Position numbers and translations under genes: made by a program. Below are positions 1-8,922 of a DNA stretch of 64,000 nt, in pieces. Positions within the stretch are counted from its first letter, which is position 1. Each line of letters starts with the position of its first letter. Below the pieces are notes generated by a model. That model was given only the letters and a program-made list of their open reading frames with translations, was not told the origin of the DNA and did no database searches. The DNA comes from CAWCJL01 sp963795775 (GTDB lineage: Bacteria > Acidobacteriota > Terriglobia > Terriglobales > Acidobacteriaceae). The stretch spans positions 248,001-312,000 of the forward strand of contig CAWCJL010000002.1 in the NCBI GenBank assembly GCA_963795775.1, written 5' to 3'.

Positions 1-33
1 CCAATGAGCCAAGCTCCCATTCAGCGAAAGCGG

Positions 34-1176
34 TTACTTACCCTGCTGCCGTCCACCCGGAGTCTTGGGGAAGTACCCCGGCCGCGTGCGCACCGTCAGC
101 TTGCCATAGCCTCTGGCATGCGCCTCTACGTGCACCGTGCGATAGCCGCCCTCGCTCGCCGGCTTGGTGGAGTGATAGCCGATGGTGTACTGGTTCCGGA
201 TATCGCGCGCAACTTCCGCTGCAATCTGGTCCACCTGGTTCAGGTTTTTCGGGAAAAAGGCCAGCCCGCCGGTTTCATCGGATAACAATTGCAAGGCGCG
301 CTTGGCACGATGCGCCTCGCGCCCCCCGCCCGCGTCGTCAAAAAGCAGCCCGATCGAGTACACCACTGGCCCCTGCAGATCCTGGATACGACGCACCGTT
401 TCCTCCAGCGTCGTGCCGGAGGCGTTGTCTTCGCCGTCGGTGATGATCAGGATGGCTTCCTTCGGCCGCTTGGCGTTCTTCGCCATGTAATCGGCGGACG
501 CGATCACGGCGTCATAAAGGGCCGTGCCACCTTTGCTGTCGATGTGCCCCAGCCCGTCGCGCAGTTTGTTGATGTCGGAGGTGAAGTCCTGATCGATATA
601 GGCTTCATCGGCGAAGTTCACGACAAAGCTTTCGTCCTGCGGATTCGAAGCACGCACCAGGTCCAGCGCGGACTGGTTCACCGCCTGGCGCTTGGTCCGC
701 ATAGAGCCCGAGTTGTCCACCAGGATGCCCAGCGACACCGGGATGTCCTGGTGCTGAAAAGACGCGATCGCCTGCGGCACGCCGTCTTCAAAGACGCGGA
801 AGTCGTCTTTCTGCAGGTCCATCACCAGGCGCTGGTGATCGTCGACCACGGTCGCGTTCAGGACTACCTCATCGACGTTGCGCGTCAGGGTGTACTGGCC
901 GCCCTTGCCGCGGGCGACCGCGGTCGCGTTCTGCGCCGGGTTGGTGGGCGCCTGCCCGGGTGCGGGCGCCTGCTCCTTATCGGGCGAGGGTACCGGGTCG
1001 CGATCCACGGTGAGCGAGGGTTGCTGCTCCGGAGCCGTAGCGCTGGGATGGGCGGCCGCTTGCGTCTGCGCGTGCAGGCTGCGCGCCAGCGGACCGGGCA
1101 AAAGGCAAAGCAGAAAGGCGGTGGTGAAAACAGCAAAGCGGTTACTGCAAAGGGGCATAATATCCGGTGCGGGCAT
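34..1176 (-). CDS. Secreted von Willebrand factor A (VWA) domain protein
   Basis: 380 residues. The N-terminus has a hydrophobic signal peptide ending near an AQ dipeptide, followed by a Pro/Gln-rich linker and then a VWA domain. The MIDAS metal site is visible as DNSGSM, with a downstream GGTALYD threonine loop and ITDGED. The C-terminal part (IRNQYTIGYHST, VHVEAHARGYGKLTVRTRPGYFP) is the Ig-like tail found in acidobacterial VWA proteins. Its start overlaps the end of the upstream VWA gene by 35 bp, so the two are probably co-transcribed and translationally coupled. A second in-frame ATG lies six codons in and would also fit. The role is unknown; a metal-dependent adhesion or protein-binding function outside the cytoplasm is inferred from the fold. 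Confidence 0.88.
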   Translation of the reverse strand: MPAPDIMPLCSNRFAVFTTAFLLCLLPGPLARSLHAQTQAAAHPSATAPEQQPSLTVDRDPVPSPDKEQAPAPGQAPTNPAQNATAVARGKGGQYTLTRNVDEVVLNATVVDDHQRLVMDLQKDDFRVFEDGVPQAIASFQHQDIPVSLGILVDNSGSMRTKRQAVNQSALDLVRASNPQDESFVVNFADEAYIDQDFTSDINKLRDGLGHIDSKGGTALYDAVIASADYMAKNAKRPKEAILIITDGEDNASGTTLEETVRRIQDLQGPVVYSIGLLFDDAGGGREAHRAKRALQLLSDETGGLAFFPKNLNQVDQIAAEVARDIRNQYTIGYHSTKPASEGGYRTVHVEAHARGYGKLTVRTRPGYFPKTPGGRQQGK

Positions 1177-2218
1177 GAACAGTAAGCGGGGGCAGCCCAG
1201 GCGGCGGCACCAGCTTTACCTTCACTTTACGCCACTTCCCGTCCCGCTTCGCGTCCGTGGGTTTGTAGCCCAGCACATACTGATTGCGCAGTTCCGCACT
1301 GATCTTGGTGGCGATATCGCCCATATCGGCGACGTCGTCCACCTTGAAAAGCTGCCCGCCCGTTTCGTCGCTCACTTCCGAAAGCAGGAGAGGCCCGGTG
1401 CGTTCTTCGGGAGTGGCCGCGTACTGGTCGAAGATGCCAATCGAGTAGATCTCGACATCCGACTCCCGCACCAGGTTCTTGACTTCGTTCTCGGTGTAGC
1501 GGCTGCGGTTGTCGCCGCCGTCTGAGACCACCAGCAGCGCCTTGCGTTCGTTGCGCGCCTGCTTCATCTTGTTCAGGCCGAAGTAGATGGCGTCCAGCAG
1601 GGCGGTGCGCTTGCCCGGCCGCACGGTCATCAGCCGCGCCTCGATCTCATCAGGCGAAGAGGTGAAGTCGGAGATGAGCTCCGGCCGGTCGTTGAAGCCG
1701 ATCACGAAGAACTCGTCCTGCGGATTTGCCGTGTGCAGAAACTCGTTGATGCTGTCCCGCGCGCGGTTGATCTTGTTGGTCATGCTGCCGCTCAGGTCGA
1801 AAATAATGCCGATGGAAACCGGCGCGTCCTCGGACGAAAAGCTCTTGATGGTTTGGAGCTGGTTGTTCTCGTAGAGGAAGAACTCGTTCTTGTCGAGGCC
1901 GGTGACCAGCCGGTTCAGCGGATCGGTGACGGTAAGCGGGATCAGGACCAGGTTCACATCGACCCGGATACGCTCGTTGGCCCGCGCCTTCATGGCGGCA
2001 TTGCCTTCCAGAGGGGCAGGTTGCGTGGGCGCTGGCGCCGGCTTGGGAGGCGGCGGGTTCACATGGACTTTGTTGAGTTCGTCTTCCTGGGCTCGCATGC
2101 ATGGGGGAGCAACCAGGCCGGCCACGAACAAAAAGCAGAAGAGCCACATCGGGGCGAGGCGCCCGGTGCGCTGCTTCCGCTTGTGATTTGCGGTCCCGCA
2201 TGTGAGCAGGAGCGCCAT
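1142..2218 (-). CDS. Secreted VWA domain protein (paralogue of its downstream neighbour)
   Basis: The domain order is signal peptide (core WLFCFLFVAGLVAP), a proline-rich stretch, then a VWA domain with MIDAS DLSGSM, KRTALLDA and VVSDGGDN. The C-terminal LRNQYVLGYKPT / VHARTGYYAP tail matches the next gene. The two genes look like a tandem paralogous pair. The start is uncertain. The ATG at 2218 gives a plausible signal peptide and has an AGAGG 9 nt upstream. An in-frame ATG at 2293 has a stronger AAGGGAG, but that motif lies inside a perfect hairpin and the start would put about 48 residues before the hydrophobic core. The function is not known. Confidence 0.86.
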   Translation of the reverse strand: MALLLTCGTANHKRKQRTGRLAPMWLFCFLFVAGLVAPPCMRAQEDELNKVHVNPPPPKPAPAPTQPAPLEGNAAMKARANERIRVDVNLVLIPLTVTDPLNRLVTGLDKNEFFLYENNQLQTIKSFSSEDAPVSIGIIFDLSGSMTNKINRARDSINEFLHTANPQDEFFVIGFNDRPELISDFTSSPDEIEARLMTVRPGKRTALLDAIYFGLNKMKQARNERKALLVVSDGGDNRSRYTENEVKNLVRESDVEIYSIGIFDQYAATPEERTGPLLLSEVSDETGGQLFKVDDVADMGDIATKISAELRNQYVLGYKPTDAKRDGKWRKVKVKLVPPPGLPPLTVHARTGYYAPLQ

Positions 2219-2300
2219 AGCCCTGGACCTCTTGCCGGTATGGTAGCACCCGGAAACGCCGGGGCGCGCGAAAAGATCGCGTGCTCTTTTCATGCCGCAG

Positions 2301-2322
2301 CGCTCCCTTACGAAAGGGAGCG
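2301..2322 (-). promoter_or_regulatory. 9-bp hairpin that buries a Shine-Dalgarno motif
   Basis: On the minus strand a perfect CGCTCCCTT / AAGGGAGCG stem closes a 4-nt loop. The 3' arm contains AAGGGAG, 9 nt upstream of the ATG at 2293. If that ATG is used, the ribosome site would be hidden until the stem melts. If the ATG at 2218 is used, the hairpin is only a leader structure. Confidence 0.5.
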
Positions 2323-2487
2323 TGTTCAGGTCCCATCACCCGGCCGGGATGGACGGCCCACCTGCCGGACTGAAGGTCGGACGCCGCGTCAGGTACAATC
2401 TGGCCAGAACCGCTGCATTCAGCAACAACGTTCGACCATTCCGCAGAGCCCTATCTCTGCCTTGACGGAGTCCTCCGAAACCACCGC

Positions 2488-3825
2488 ATGGCCCGTATCT
2501 ATCCCTTTCGCGCGACGCGCTACAATCCGTCCCTCGTTTCCCTGCAGGACGTGGTCACCCAGCCTTACGACAAGATCACGCCTTCCATGCAGCAGGCCTA
2601 TTACGGACGCAGCCCGTACAACCTCGTCCGCATCATTCTGGGGCTGCCGGAGCTGTTCGATCAGCCGGGCGTCAATGACGTCTATACCCGCGCCGCACGC
2701 GATTTCGGGGAGTGGCGCAGCCGGGGCATCCTGTACACGGAGAAAGAGCCCTGCATCTTCGCTTACTCGCAGCGCTTCCGCGTTCCGGGTTCTACCGGTG
2801 AAGTTCGCGAGCGCCGCGGCTTTATCGCTCTCGGCGAGGTGGTGGATTACGCGCAGCGCGTCGTCTTCCGGCACGAGCAGACGCTCTCCAAACCAAAAAG
2901 CGATCGCCTGAACCTGCTCAAAGCCACCCGCGCACACTTCGGACAGATCTTTATGCTCTACTCCGACCCGGTCAAGAGCGTGGACAAACTGCTCTTCTCC
3001 TCCGCCTTCTTCCCCGAGGCGGAGATCACCGACGAGTACGGCGTGCTGCACCGCGTGGCCAAGGTGAGCGATCCGCATACCATCCGCATCCTGCTGGGCG
3101 AAATGCAAAACAAGAAGCTCATCATTGCCGACGGCCATCACCGCTACGAAACCGCGTTGAACTACGCGCGCGAACACGCGCCCGCGAAGGTGCACCACTC
3201 GGAGCGCGACCTGGCCACCACCTTGCCCAAGCCGCCATTCCCGGAAGCCGCCACCATGATGACCTTCGTCAACATGGACGCGGAAGGCCTCACCATCCTG
3301 CCCACGCACCGCGTCGTCTTCGGGCTGGACAACTTCAGCATGCCTGAGTTCCTGCGCCGCGCGGAACCCTTCTTCACCGTAGAGCCGATCGCCTTCGGCG
3401 ATGGCGACGAGGCGAGCCGCAAGCTGGCTGCGGCCGGCGCGGAGGGCACCGCGTTTCTCGCGGTCACGTCCGCCGGACGCTACCTGCTGCGGGCGAAGCC
3501 GCAGGCCATCTCCGACGCGCTGGAAGCGATTGGCGAACGGCAGCGGCAGCTCGACGTCGTGCAGCTCCATGCCCTGGTGCTCGAACGGCTGCTGGACATC
3601 TCCGAGGAGGCCATCCGCGAGCAGCGCAACCTCCGCTATCTCCGCGACGCTAATGAGGCCATCGAGCAGATCGGCGCAGGCACCGCGCAGATCGCCTTTC
3701 TGATGAACCCGGTAACGCTCGATGAACTGCGTGAAGTCGCCTTCAACGGCGAGGTGATGCCGCAGAAGTCTACCGACTTCTTTCCCAAGCTGCTGAGCGG
3801 TCTCGCCATCTATGCCCTGGACTGA
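2488..3825 (+). CDS. DUF1015 family protein
   Basis: 445 residues, the usual length for this family, and starting with the typical ARIYPFRATRYNP segment. Conserved stretches are visible: VVTQPYDKI near residue 23, SPYNLVRIILG, IADGHHRYETALNY near residue 210, and the NPVTLDELREVAFNGEVMPQKSTDFFPKLLSGL C-terminus. DUF1015 proteins are widespread in Acidobacteriota, Firmicutes and archaea and have no established reaction. The HHRYETA motif is the strongest family marker. It is the first gene of an apparent operon: its last 14 bp overlap the start of the amidase gene. Confidence 0.93.
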   Translation: MARIYPFRATRYNPSLVSLQDVVTQPYDKITPSMQQAYYGRSPYNLVRIILGLPELFDQPGVNDVYTRAARDFGEWRSRGILYTEKEPCIFAYSQRFRVPGSTGEVRERRGFIALGEVVDYAQRVVFRHEQTLSKPKSDRLNLLKATRAHFGQIFMLYSDPVKSVDKLLFSSAFFPEAEITDEYGVLHRVAKVSDPHTIRILLGEMQNKKLIIADGHHRYETALNYAREHAPAKVHHSERDLATTLPKPPFPEAATMMTFVNMDAEGLTILPTHRVVFGLDNFSMPEFLRRAEPFFTVEPIAFGDGDEASRKLAAAGAEGTAFLAVTSAGRYLLRAKPQAISDALEAIGERQRQLDVVQLHALVLERLLDISEEAIREQRNLRYLRDANEAIEQIGAGTAQIAFLMNPVTLDELREVAFNGEVMPQKSTDFFPKLLSGLAIYALD

Positions 3826-4570
3826 GAACTGGTTGCCGGGCGGCGGCCTCGCTGCCTGCCCGGCTATCTGTCTTCTCCTGTTCGGATCGCTGGGCCTCCG
3901 GGCGCAAACCACAGGCCAGTCTCCCGGGCAGTCTGGCACTTCCCTTCCGGCCTTGCCGCCTGCGCGGCCAGCCCAGCCGCGTTTCCTGGTGATTCTCGAC
4001 CCGGCGCACGGCGGCTCGGACCTTGGCGCGCACCTGAACGCCCAATTGGCGGAAAAGGACCTGGTACTCCGGCTGGCGGACACGCTGCGCTCCGCACTGC
4101 ACGACCAGGGCATCGAGACCATCGCGACCCGCAGCGGCGATGCGGCGGTCACGGCGGTGCACCGCGCCGAGATCGCCAACCGCCAAAAGCCGGCTGCCTG
4201 CATCCTGCTGCACGCCACCACCAGCGGCAGCGGCGTGCACCTGTTTACCTCCTCCGAGGCGCCCGCGGCTGCCGTTCCGCTGCTGCCGTGGGACGCGGCA
4301 CAGGCGCCGTTTATTCAGCAAAGCCTGAAGCTTTCCTCGGAGATCAACTCCGCGATGACCCACGCCGAGATCCCGGTGACGCTGGGCCGCACCTCCCTTC
4401 AGCCGCTCGACAACATGGCCTGCCCGGCAGTGGCGGTGGAGGTGGCGCCGCTTGTCTCGCGCGGGAACATCGGCACGCCGCTCACCGATGCGGCCTATCA
4501 GCAGCAATTGGTGGGCGCGCTGGCCGCCGCCGTAGCCGCATGGCAGCGCGACTGGACTGTGCGGCCATGA
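3812..4570 (+). CDS. N-acetylmuramoyl-L-alanine amidase (Amidase_3 family)
   Basis: 252 residues with a signal peptide (ICLLLFGSLGLRAQ), so probably periplasmic. It would cut the bond between N-acetylmuramic acid and the stem peptide of peptidoglycan. Zinc ligands can be placed: His in DPAHGG, Glu in AEKDLVL, and His in LLHATTSG. The catalytic Glu is probably the one in AVEVAPL. The third motif reads HAT where the family usually has HAN. The gene overlaps the DUF1015 gene by 14 bp and the next gene by the 4-base ATGA, which implies translational coupling. The neighbouring murI supports a cell-wall role. Confidence 0.87.
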   Translation: MPWTENWLPGGGLAACPAICLLLFGSLGLRAQTTGQSPGQSGTSLPALPPARPAQPRFLVILDPAHGGSDLGAHLNAQLAEKDLVLRLADTLRSALHDQGIETIATRSGDAAVTAVHRAEIANRQKPAACILLHATTSGSGVHLFTSSEAPAAAVPLLPWDAAQAPFIQQSLKLSSEINSAMTHAEIPVTLGRTSLQPLDNMACPAVAVEVAPLVSRGNIGTPLTDAAYQQQLVGALAAAVAAWQRDWTVRP

Positions 4571-5234
4571 AGCTGCGCGCCCGTCGGCTGCTTCCGGTTG
4601 TGCTCGTACTCGCGATCGCGGCCCTGCTGCTCCTGCTGTGGCGCCTGCGCCGGCACGCCGCCACCCCGCCGAGTAGCGAAGGGGCGCAATCCACCGCCGC
4701 CCCGGTGCCCGGCGGCACGCCCACGGATGTCACCTTCATGGTGGCAAACGATGCGGACGGCGCCTTGCTAGAACGCCGCCGCGTTCTAGCCTTGCCCGAG
4801 GAGCCTTCGGCGCGCGCCCGCTTCCTGCTCAACCAGCTCATCGCCGGCTACGCGCAGCCCGGCTCCACCCACCCCATCGCCGCGAACCCCGGCGTGGACG
4901 CAGTTTTCCTGCTGCCCTTGCCCAAGCCCGTGGACGGCACACCGGCCCCGCAAGGCACGCTCGCGGTAGTGGACCTGAGCGGCGCATTCGCCCAGGCGCA
5001 TCCTTCCGGCATCGAACCCGAAACCCTGACCCTGCTCTCCTTGATTTCCACGCTGCACGCCAACCTCGCTGATATCGCAGAAGTCCGCTTCCTGGTCAAC
5101 GGCCAGCCCCGCGACACCCTGGCCGGCCACGCTGACCTGAGCCACACCTATCTCGCCTCCAGCTCGGCCGCGCCGGAACCTGATACCTCGGGCGATCCCG
5201 CCGGCGCCGGTTCGGAAAAAGGAGACTCCCACCC

Positions 5235-5238
<4 letters not shown>
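4567..5238 (+). CDS. GerMN domain protein, membrane-anchored
   Basis: 223 residues. An Arg-rich N-terminus (MKLRARRLLP) is followed by one transmembrane segment (VVLVLAIAALLLLLWRL) and a Pro/Ser linker. The GerMN (sporulation and spore germination) fold follows from about residue 60: DVTFMVANDADGALLERRRVLAL, LVVDLSGAF and EVRFLVNGQPRDTLAGHADL. GerMN domains also occur in non-sporulating bacteria, where they are thought to bind cell-wall material. The start ATG overlaps the stop of the amidase gene and the stop overlaps the murI start. An accessory role to the amidase in the envelope is inferred from this. Confidence 0.85.
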
Positions 5239-6116
<878 letters not shown>

Positions 6117-6265
6117 TATGCTTCCTCTGCGCCGTAGTCTTGCGTGTGTTTTCCGCTGTCCTCATGAGCGTGGCCCATCCTTCGATGGTGCTGCCCGGGA
6201 GCGATGATCCGTCCGCCCCAATACCCCTCATGCCAGCAAACACCGCAGCATACGAAAGGACCCCC

Positions 6266-7033
6266 ATGATCGATCTCCAAGGTTGCACCGCTATCGTCTT
6301 TGGCCTCGCCAACAAACGCAGCATCGCCTGGGCCATTGCGCAGAAGCTCCATGAAGCCGGCTCGCAGCTCATCATCACCTACCAGAACGATCGCCTGCGA
6401 CAGGAGGCCGAAAGCCTGCTCGGCGAGCTGCCTGGCGCCCACGCCTTCCAATGCGATGTCTCGAACGATGCCGAGATAGACAGCCTCTTCGCCCAGGTGC
6501 AGGAGCGCTACGGCAAGCTCGATACCCTGGTGCATTCCATCGGCTTCGCGCCCAAGGAAGAGCTGAGCGGCGACTTCCTCCAGACCAGCCGCGAAGGCTT
6601 CCGCATCGCGCACGACATCAGCGTGTACTCACTGATCGCGCTCAGCCGTGCGGCGGCCCCCCTGATGAGCGACGGAGGCAGCATCATGACGCTCACCTAC
6701 TACGGGGCGGAGAAGGTGGTGCCGCACTATAACGTTATGGGCGTAGCCAAGGCGGCGCTCGAGGCCACCGTGCGCTATCTGGCCGCGGACCTGGGCAAGC
6801 ACAAGATTCGCGTCAACGCCATCTCCGCCGGCCCGGTGAAGACACTGGCCGCCCGCGGCATCGGCGGCTTCGGCGAGATGCTCAAGTCCCACGCCGAACG
6901 CGCCCCCCTGGCCCGCAATGTGGACCAGAGCGAAGTCGGCGGCACCGCCCTGTTCCTCGCCTCCGATCTCGCCTCCGGCATCACCGGCGAGACCATTTAC
7001 GTGGATTGCGGTTACAACATCATGGGCTTCTAG
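6266..7033 (+). CDS. fabI: Enoyl-[acyl-carrier-protein] reductase (NADH), FabI type
   Basis: 255 residues. It reduces trans-2-enoyl-ACP in the last step of each fatty-acid elongation cycle. The protein is a short-chain dehydrogenase with the FabI-type nucleotide motif FGLANKRSIAWAIA near residue 12. The catalytic pair is Y155 and K162 in the FabI spacing Tyr-x6-Lys, with Y145 also conserved. The NAISAGPVKTLAARGI and C-terminal GETIYVDCGYNIMGF segments are diagnostic. The start at 6266 has AAAGGA 5 nt upstream; the longer open frame upstream lacks family homology. It follows murI after 149 bp on the same strand. Confidence 0.97.
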   Translation: MIDLQGCTAIVFGLANKRSIAWAIAQKLHEAGSQLIITYQNDRLRQEAESLLGELPGAHAFQCDVSNDAEIDSLFAQVQERYGKLDTLVHSIGFAPKEELSGDFLQTSREGFRIAHDISVYSLIALSRAAAPLMSDGGSIMTLTYYGAEKVVPHYNVMGVAKAALEATVRYLAADLGKHKIRVNAISAGPVKTLAARGIGGFGEMLKSHAERAPLARNVDQSEVGGTALFLASDLASGITGETIYVDCGYNIMGF

Positions 7034-7050
7034 GGCAGCCGCCGGGGTGC

Positions 7051-7121
7051 GGGTTTCCATGCTGGTGAGGGCTTCCATGCAGGTGAGGGCTTCTTGGCAG
7101 GTCGGGTTTCTTGGCAGGTGC
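7051..7121. repeat. Four imperfect 18-bp tandem repeats
   Basis: The units begin at 7051, 7069, 7087 and 7104 and follow the pattern GGGYTTCYWKGCWGGTSA, with the third one base shorter. They lie directly after the fabI stop codon. There are too few copies, and no spacers, for a CRISPR array. Confidence 0.8.
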
Positions 7122-7132
7122 GGGCAGACGCC

Positions 7133-7158
7133 GTCATTCTGAGCGCAGCGAAGAATCC
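7133..7158. repeat. Interspersed-repeat-like element with ATTCT/AGAAT ends
   Basis: The segment starts GTCATTCTGAGCG and ends GAAGAATCC, forming a partial palindrome (ATTCT at one end, AGAAT at the other). From memory this resembles a short repeat scattered between genes in Acidobacteriota genomes. There is only one copy in this window, so repetition cannot be shown here. Confidence 0.4.
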
Positions 7159-7263
7159 AGGCAAAAGACCGCTCCTGCGCATAGCCCGGTTGGAAGCCGA
7201 CGGCTCACTTGGCTGCGGATGATATCCGCAGCCGCCGCGCACCGGCTGCGATACTATGTCTCC

Positions 7264-7581
7264 ATGTTGCCGCTTTTACTCGCTGTTCTGCTCGCTCCGC
7301 AGCCCTTGCTCCAACTCGACGTGCCCACACCGACGGTGCGCACCGAGCGGCTTACGCCGGAGGAAGTGAAGCAGATTGCCGCCGCCACCGAGAAGGTGGA
7401 GCAGGCCAAGCGTGAACTGCAGGGGCTGGAAGACGGCATCGCGCAGCACCACGGCGCGCTCACCGACTGCGGCTGTTACGTAAACCGCCAGCCCGATACC
7501 TACGAGATCAAGGGCGACCAGATCATCATCACCAAGAACCCCGCCAAGCCCATAACCACCGCCCCGGGCTCGACCCAGTAG
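7264..7581 (+). CDS. Small secreted hypothetical protein
   Basis: 105 residues, family not recognised. A short hydrophobic N-terminus (LPLLLAVLLAPQPLL) could be a signal peptide. A charged, probably helical segment follows (TPEEVKQIAAATEKVEQAKRELQGLEDGI), then a DCGCY dicysteine motif and an ITKNPAKPITTAPGS tail. The open frame extends further upstream, but the ATG at 7264 is the first that gives a plausible secretion signal. It lies alone, 230 bp after fabI and before a TPR gene on the same strand. Confidence 0.6.
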   Translation: MLPLLLAVLLAPQPLLQLDVPTPTVRTERLTPEEVKQIAAATEKVEQAKRELQGLEDGIAQHHGALTDCGCYVNRQPDTYEIKGDQIIITKNPAKPITTAPGSTQ

Positions 7582-7673
7582 CTCTTTGTCCGCGAAACTC
7601 TTGCCCGATCAAGTCCTACTGCAGCCGGAACATACCTTGCTTTTCCCAATCGCCGCAAATTAGGCTAGCCCTC

Positions 7674-8870
7674 ATGAGCCCGATCTCTCTTCAACAGCTA
7701 CCGGAGCGAGTTCGCGGTTCGGCGATTCCCCGTCGGCGAAGAGCGTTAGTACTCTGCTTCTTCAGCCTGTTTCCTGCAAGTACCCTGGCTTTAGCACAGA
7801 ACGACACCGCCCAACAGGCGGTGGCTTTGATGCAGGCCGGGAACTTCCATGATGCCGAGGCTCTCTGGCGAGACCTGATACGAAAGCAGCCTCGGGACGC
7901 GGCGGCCCATGCAAACCTGGGGCTCGCTTTAGCCAAACAGGGAGAGCTTGCTTCGGCTGCAACTGAGTATCGTAGGTCACTAGCGCTCAAGCCAGGCCAA
8001 CCGGATGTCTCTCTGAATCTGGGCCTTGCTGAATTCAAGCAGGGGCATTTCTCCCTTGCCCTCGCGCCATTTAAATCTGCAGCCTCCGCCCATGGCAATG
8101 ATCCCCGCATCGAGACACTCATTGGCATGAGTTATTTCGGCCTCCATCGCTATGGCTCAGCCGTTCCCTATCTTGAACGCGCCAGCAAAGCCGATCCCTC
8201 CAATCTGGAAATGCACGGGATCCTTGCCAAGAGCTGCCTGTGGAGTAAGAACTACGACTGTGCCCTGACCGAGTTCAAGACCATTCTGACAGCGAACCCC
8301 GACGCGGTACAGGCCCACATGATGCTCGCCGAGGCTCTCGATGCCATGAACCAGACGCCGGATGCCATCAAAGAACTTGAGACGGCCGAACGTACTTCTC
8401 CCAGTGAACCGGGCCTGCACTTCGAATTGGGATATCTCTATTACAAACAGCACGACTACGACAAAGCCGCACCCGAACTGGAGCTTGAAACCAGGAACAA
8501 TCCCGGAAACGCAGCCGCATATGCATACCTGGGTGACATCGCATTCCGCAAGAGCGATGCTGGCACTGCGGAGAAACTCCTTAGTAAAGCAACTCAGCTC
8601 CAGCGAGATCTTCGGCTGGCCTATTTCGATCTCGGGTGCGTGTATGCGGATCAAAAGCGCAACCAAGACGCGCTTGCGGCGTTTCTGCGTGCCGAGCAAC
8701 TCGATCCTTCGAATCCCGACGCACACTATCGCCTCGCGCGACTGTACCTGGCGCTTGATCAGAAAGAAAAGGCAAACCAAGAGTTCTCGAAGACGAAGAC
8801 CCTGCATGCGAAGGTCGAGGAATCATTAATCCAGAAGGTCTCGGGTTCCGAAGAGCCGTCCTCACATTGA
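7674..8870 (+). CDS. Secreted tetratricopeptide repeat (TPR) protein
   Basis: 398 residues with a signal peptide (LVLCFFSLFPASTLALAQ) followed by about nine TPR units that fill the rest of the protein. Typical TPR consensus positions recur, for example AAAHANLGLALAKQGELASAATEYRRSLALKP and DAHYRLARLYLALDQKEKANQEF. TPR proteins act as protein-protein scaffolds. It sits 52 bp upstream of a CRTAC1/ASPIC protein on the same strand. TPR, CRTAC1 and TonB-receptor genes often cluster in Acidobacteriota, so a shared outer-membrane or periplasmic role is inferred. Confidence 0.9.
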   Translation: MSPISLQQLPERVRGSAIPRRRRALVLCFFSLFPASTLALAQNDTAQQAVALMQAGNFHDAEALWRDLIRKQPRDAAAHANLGLALAKQGELASAATEYRRSLALKPGQPDVSLNLGLAEFKQGHFSLALAPFKSAASAHGNDPRIETLIGMSYFGLHRYGSAVPYLERASKADPSNLEMHGILAKSCLWSKNYDCALTEFKTILTANPDAVQAHMMLAEALDAMNQTPDAIKELETAERTSPSEPGLHFELGYLYYKQHDYDKAAPELELETRNNPGNAAAYAYLGDIAFRKSDAGTAEKLLSKATQLQRDLRLAYFDLGCVYADQKRNQDALAAFLRAEQLDPSNPDAHYRLARLYLALDQKEKANQEFSKTKTLHAKVEESLIQKVSGSEEPSSH

Positions 8871-8922
8871 GAGTGACTCGCTAAAATCGAAGCACATAGG
8901 TATGGGACCACACGATAGCTCG

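Noticed and set aside
2419..4221. 600-codon open frame on the minus strand
   Set aside because: It lies antisense to the DUF1015 and amidase genes, whose homology is clear.
7051..7121. Possible CRISPR-like array
   Set aside because: The 18-bp units abut with no spacers and there are only four imperfect copies.
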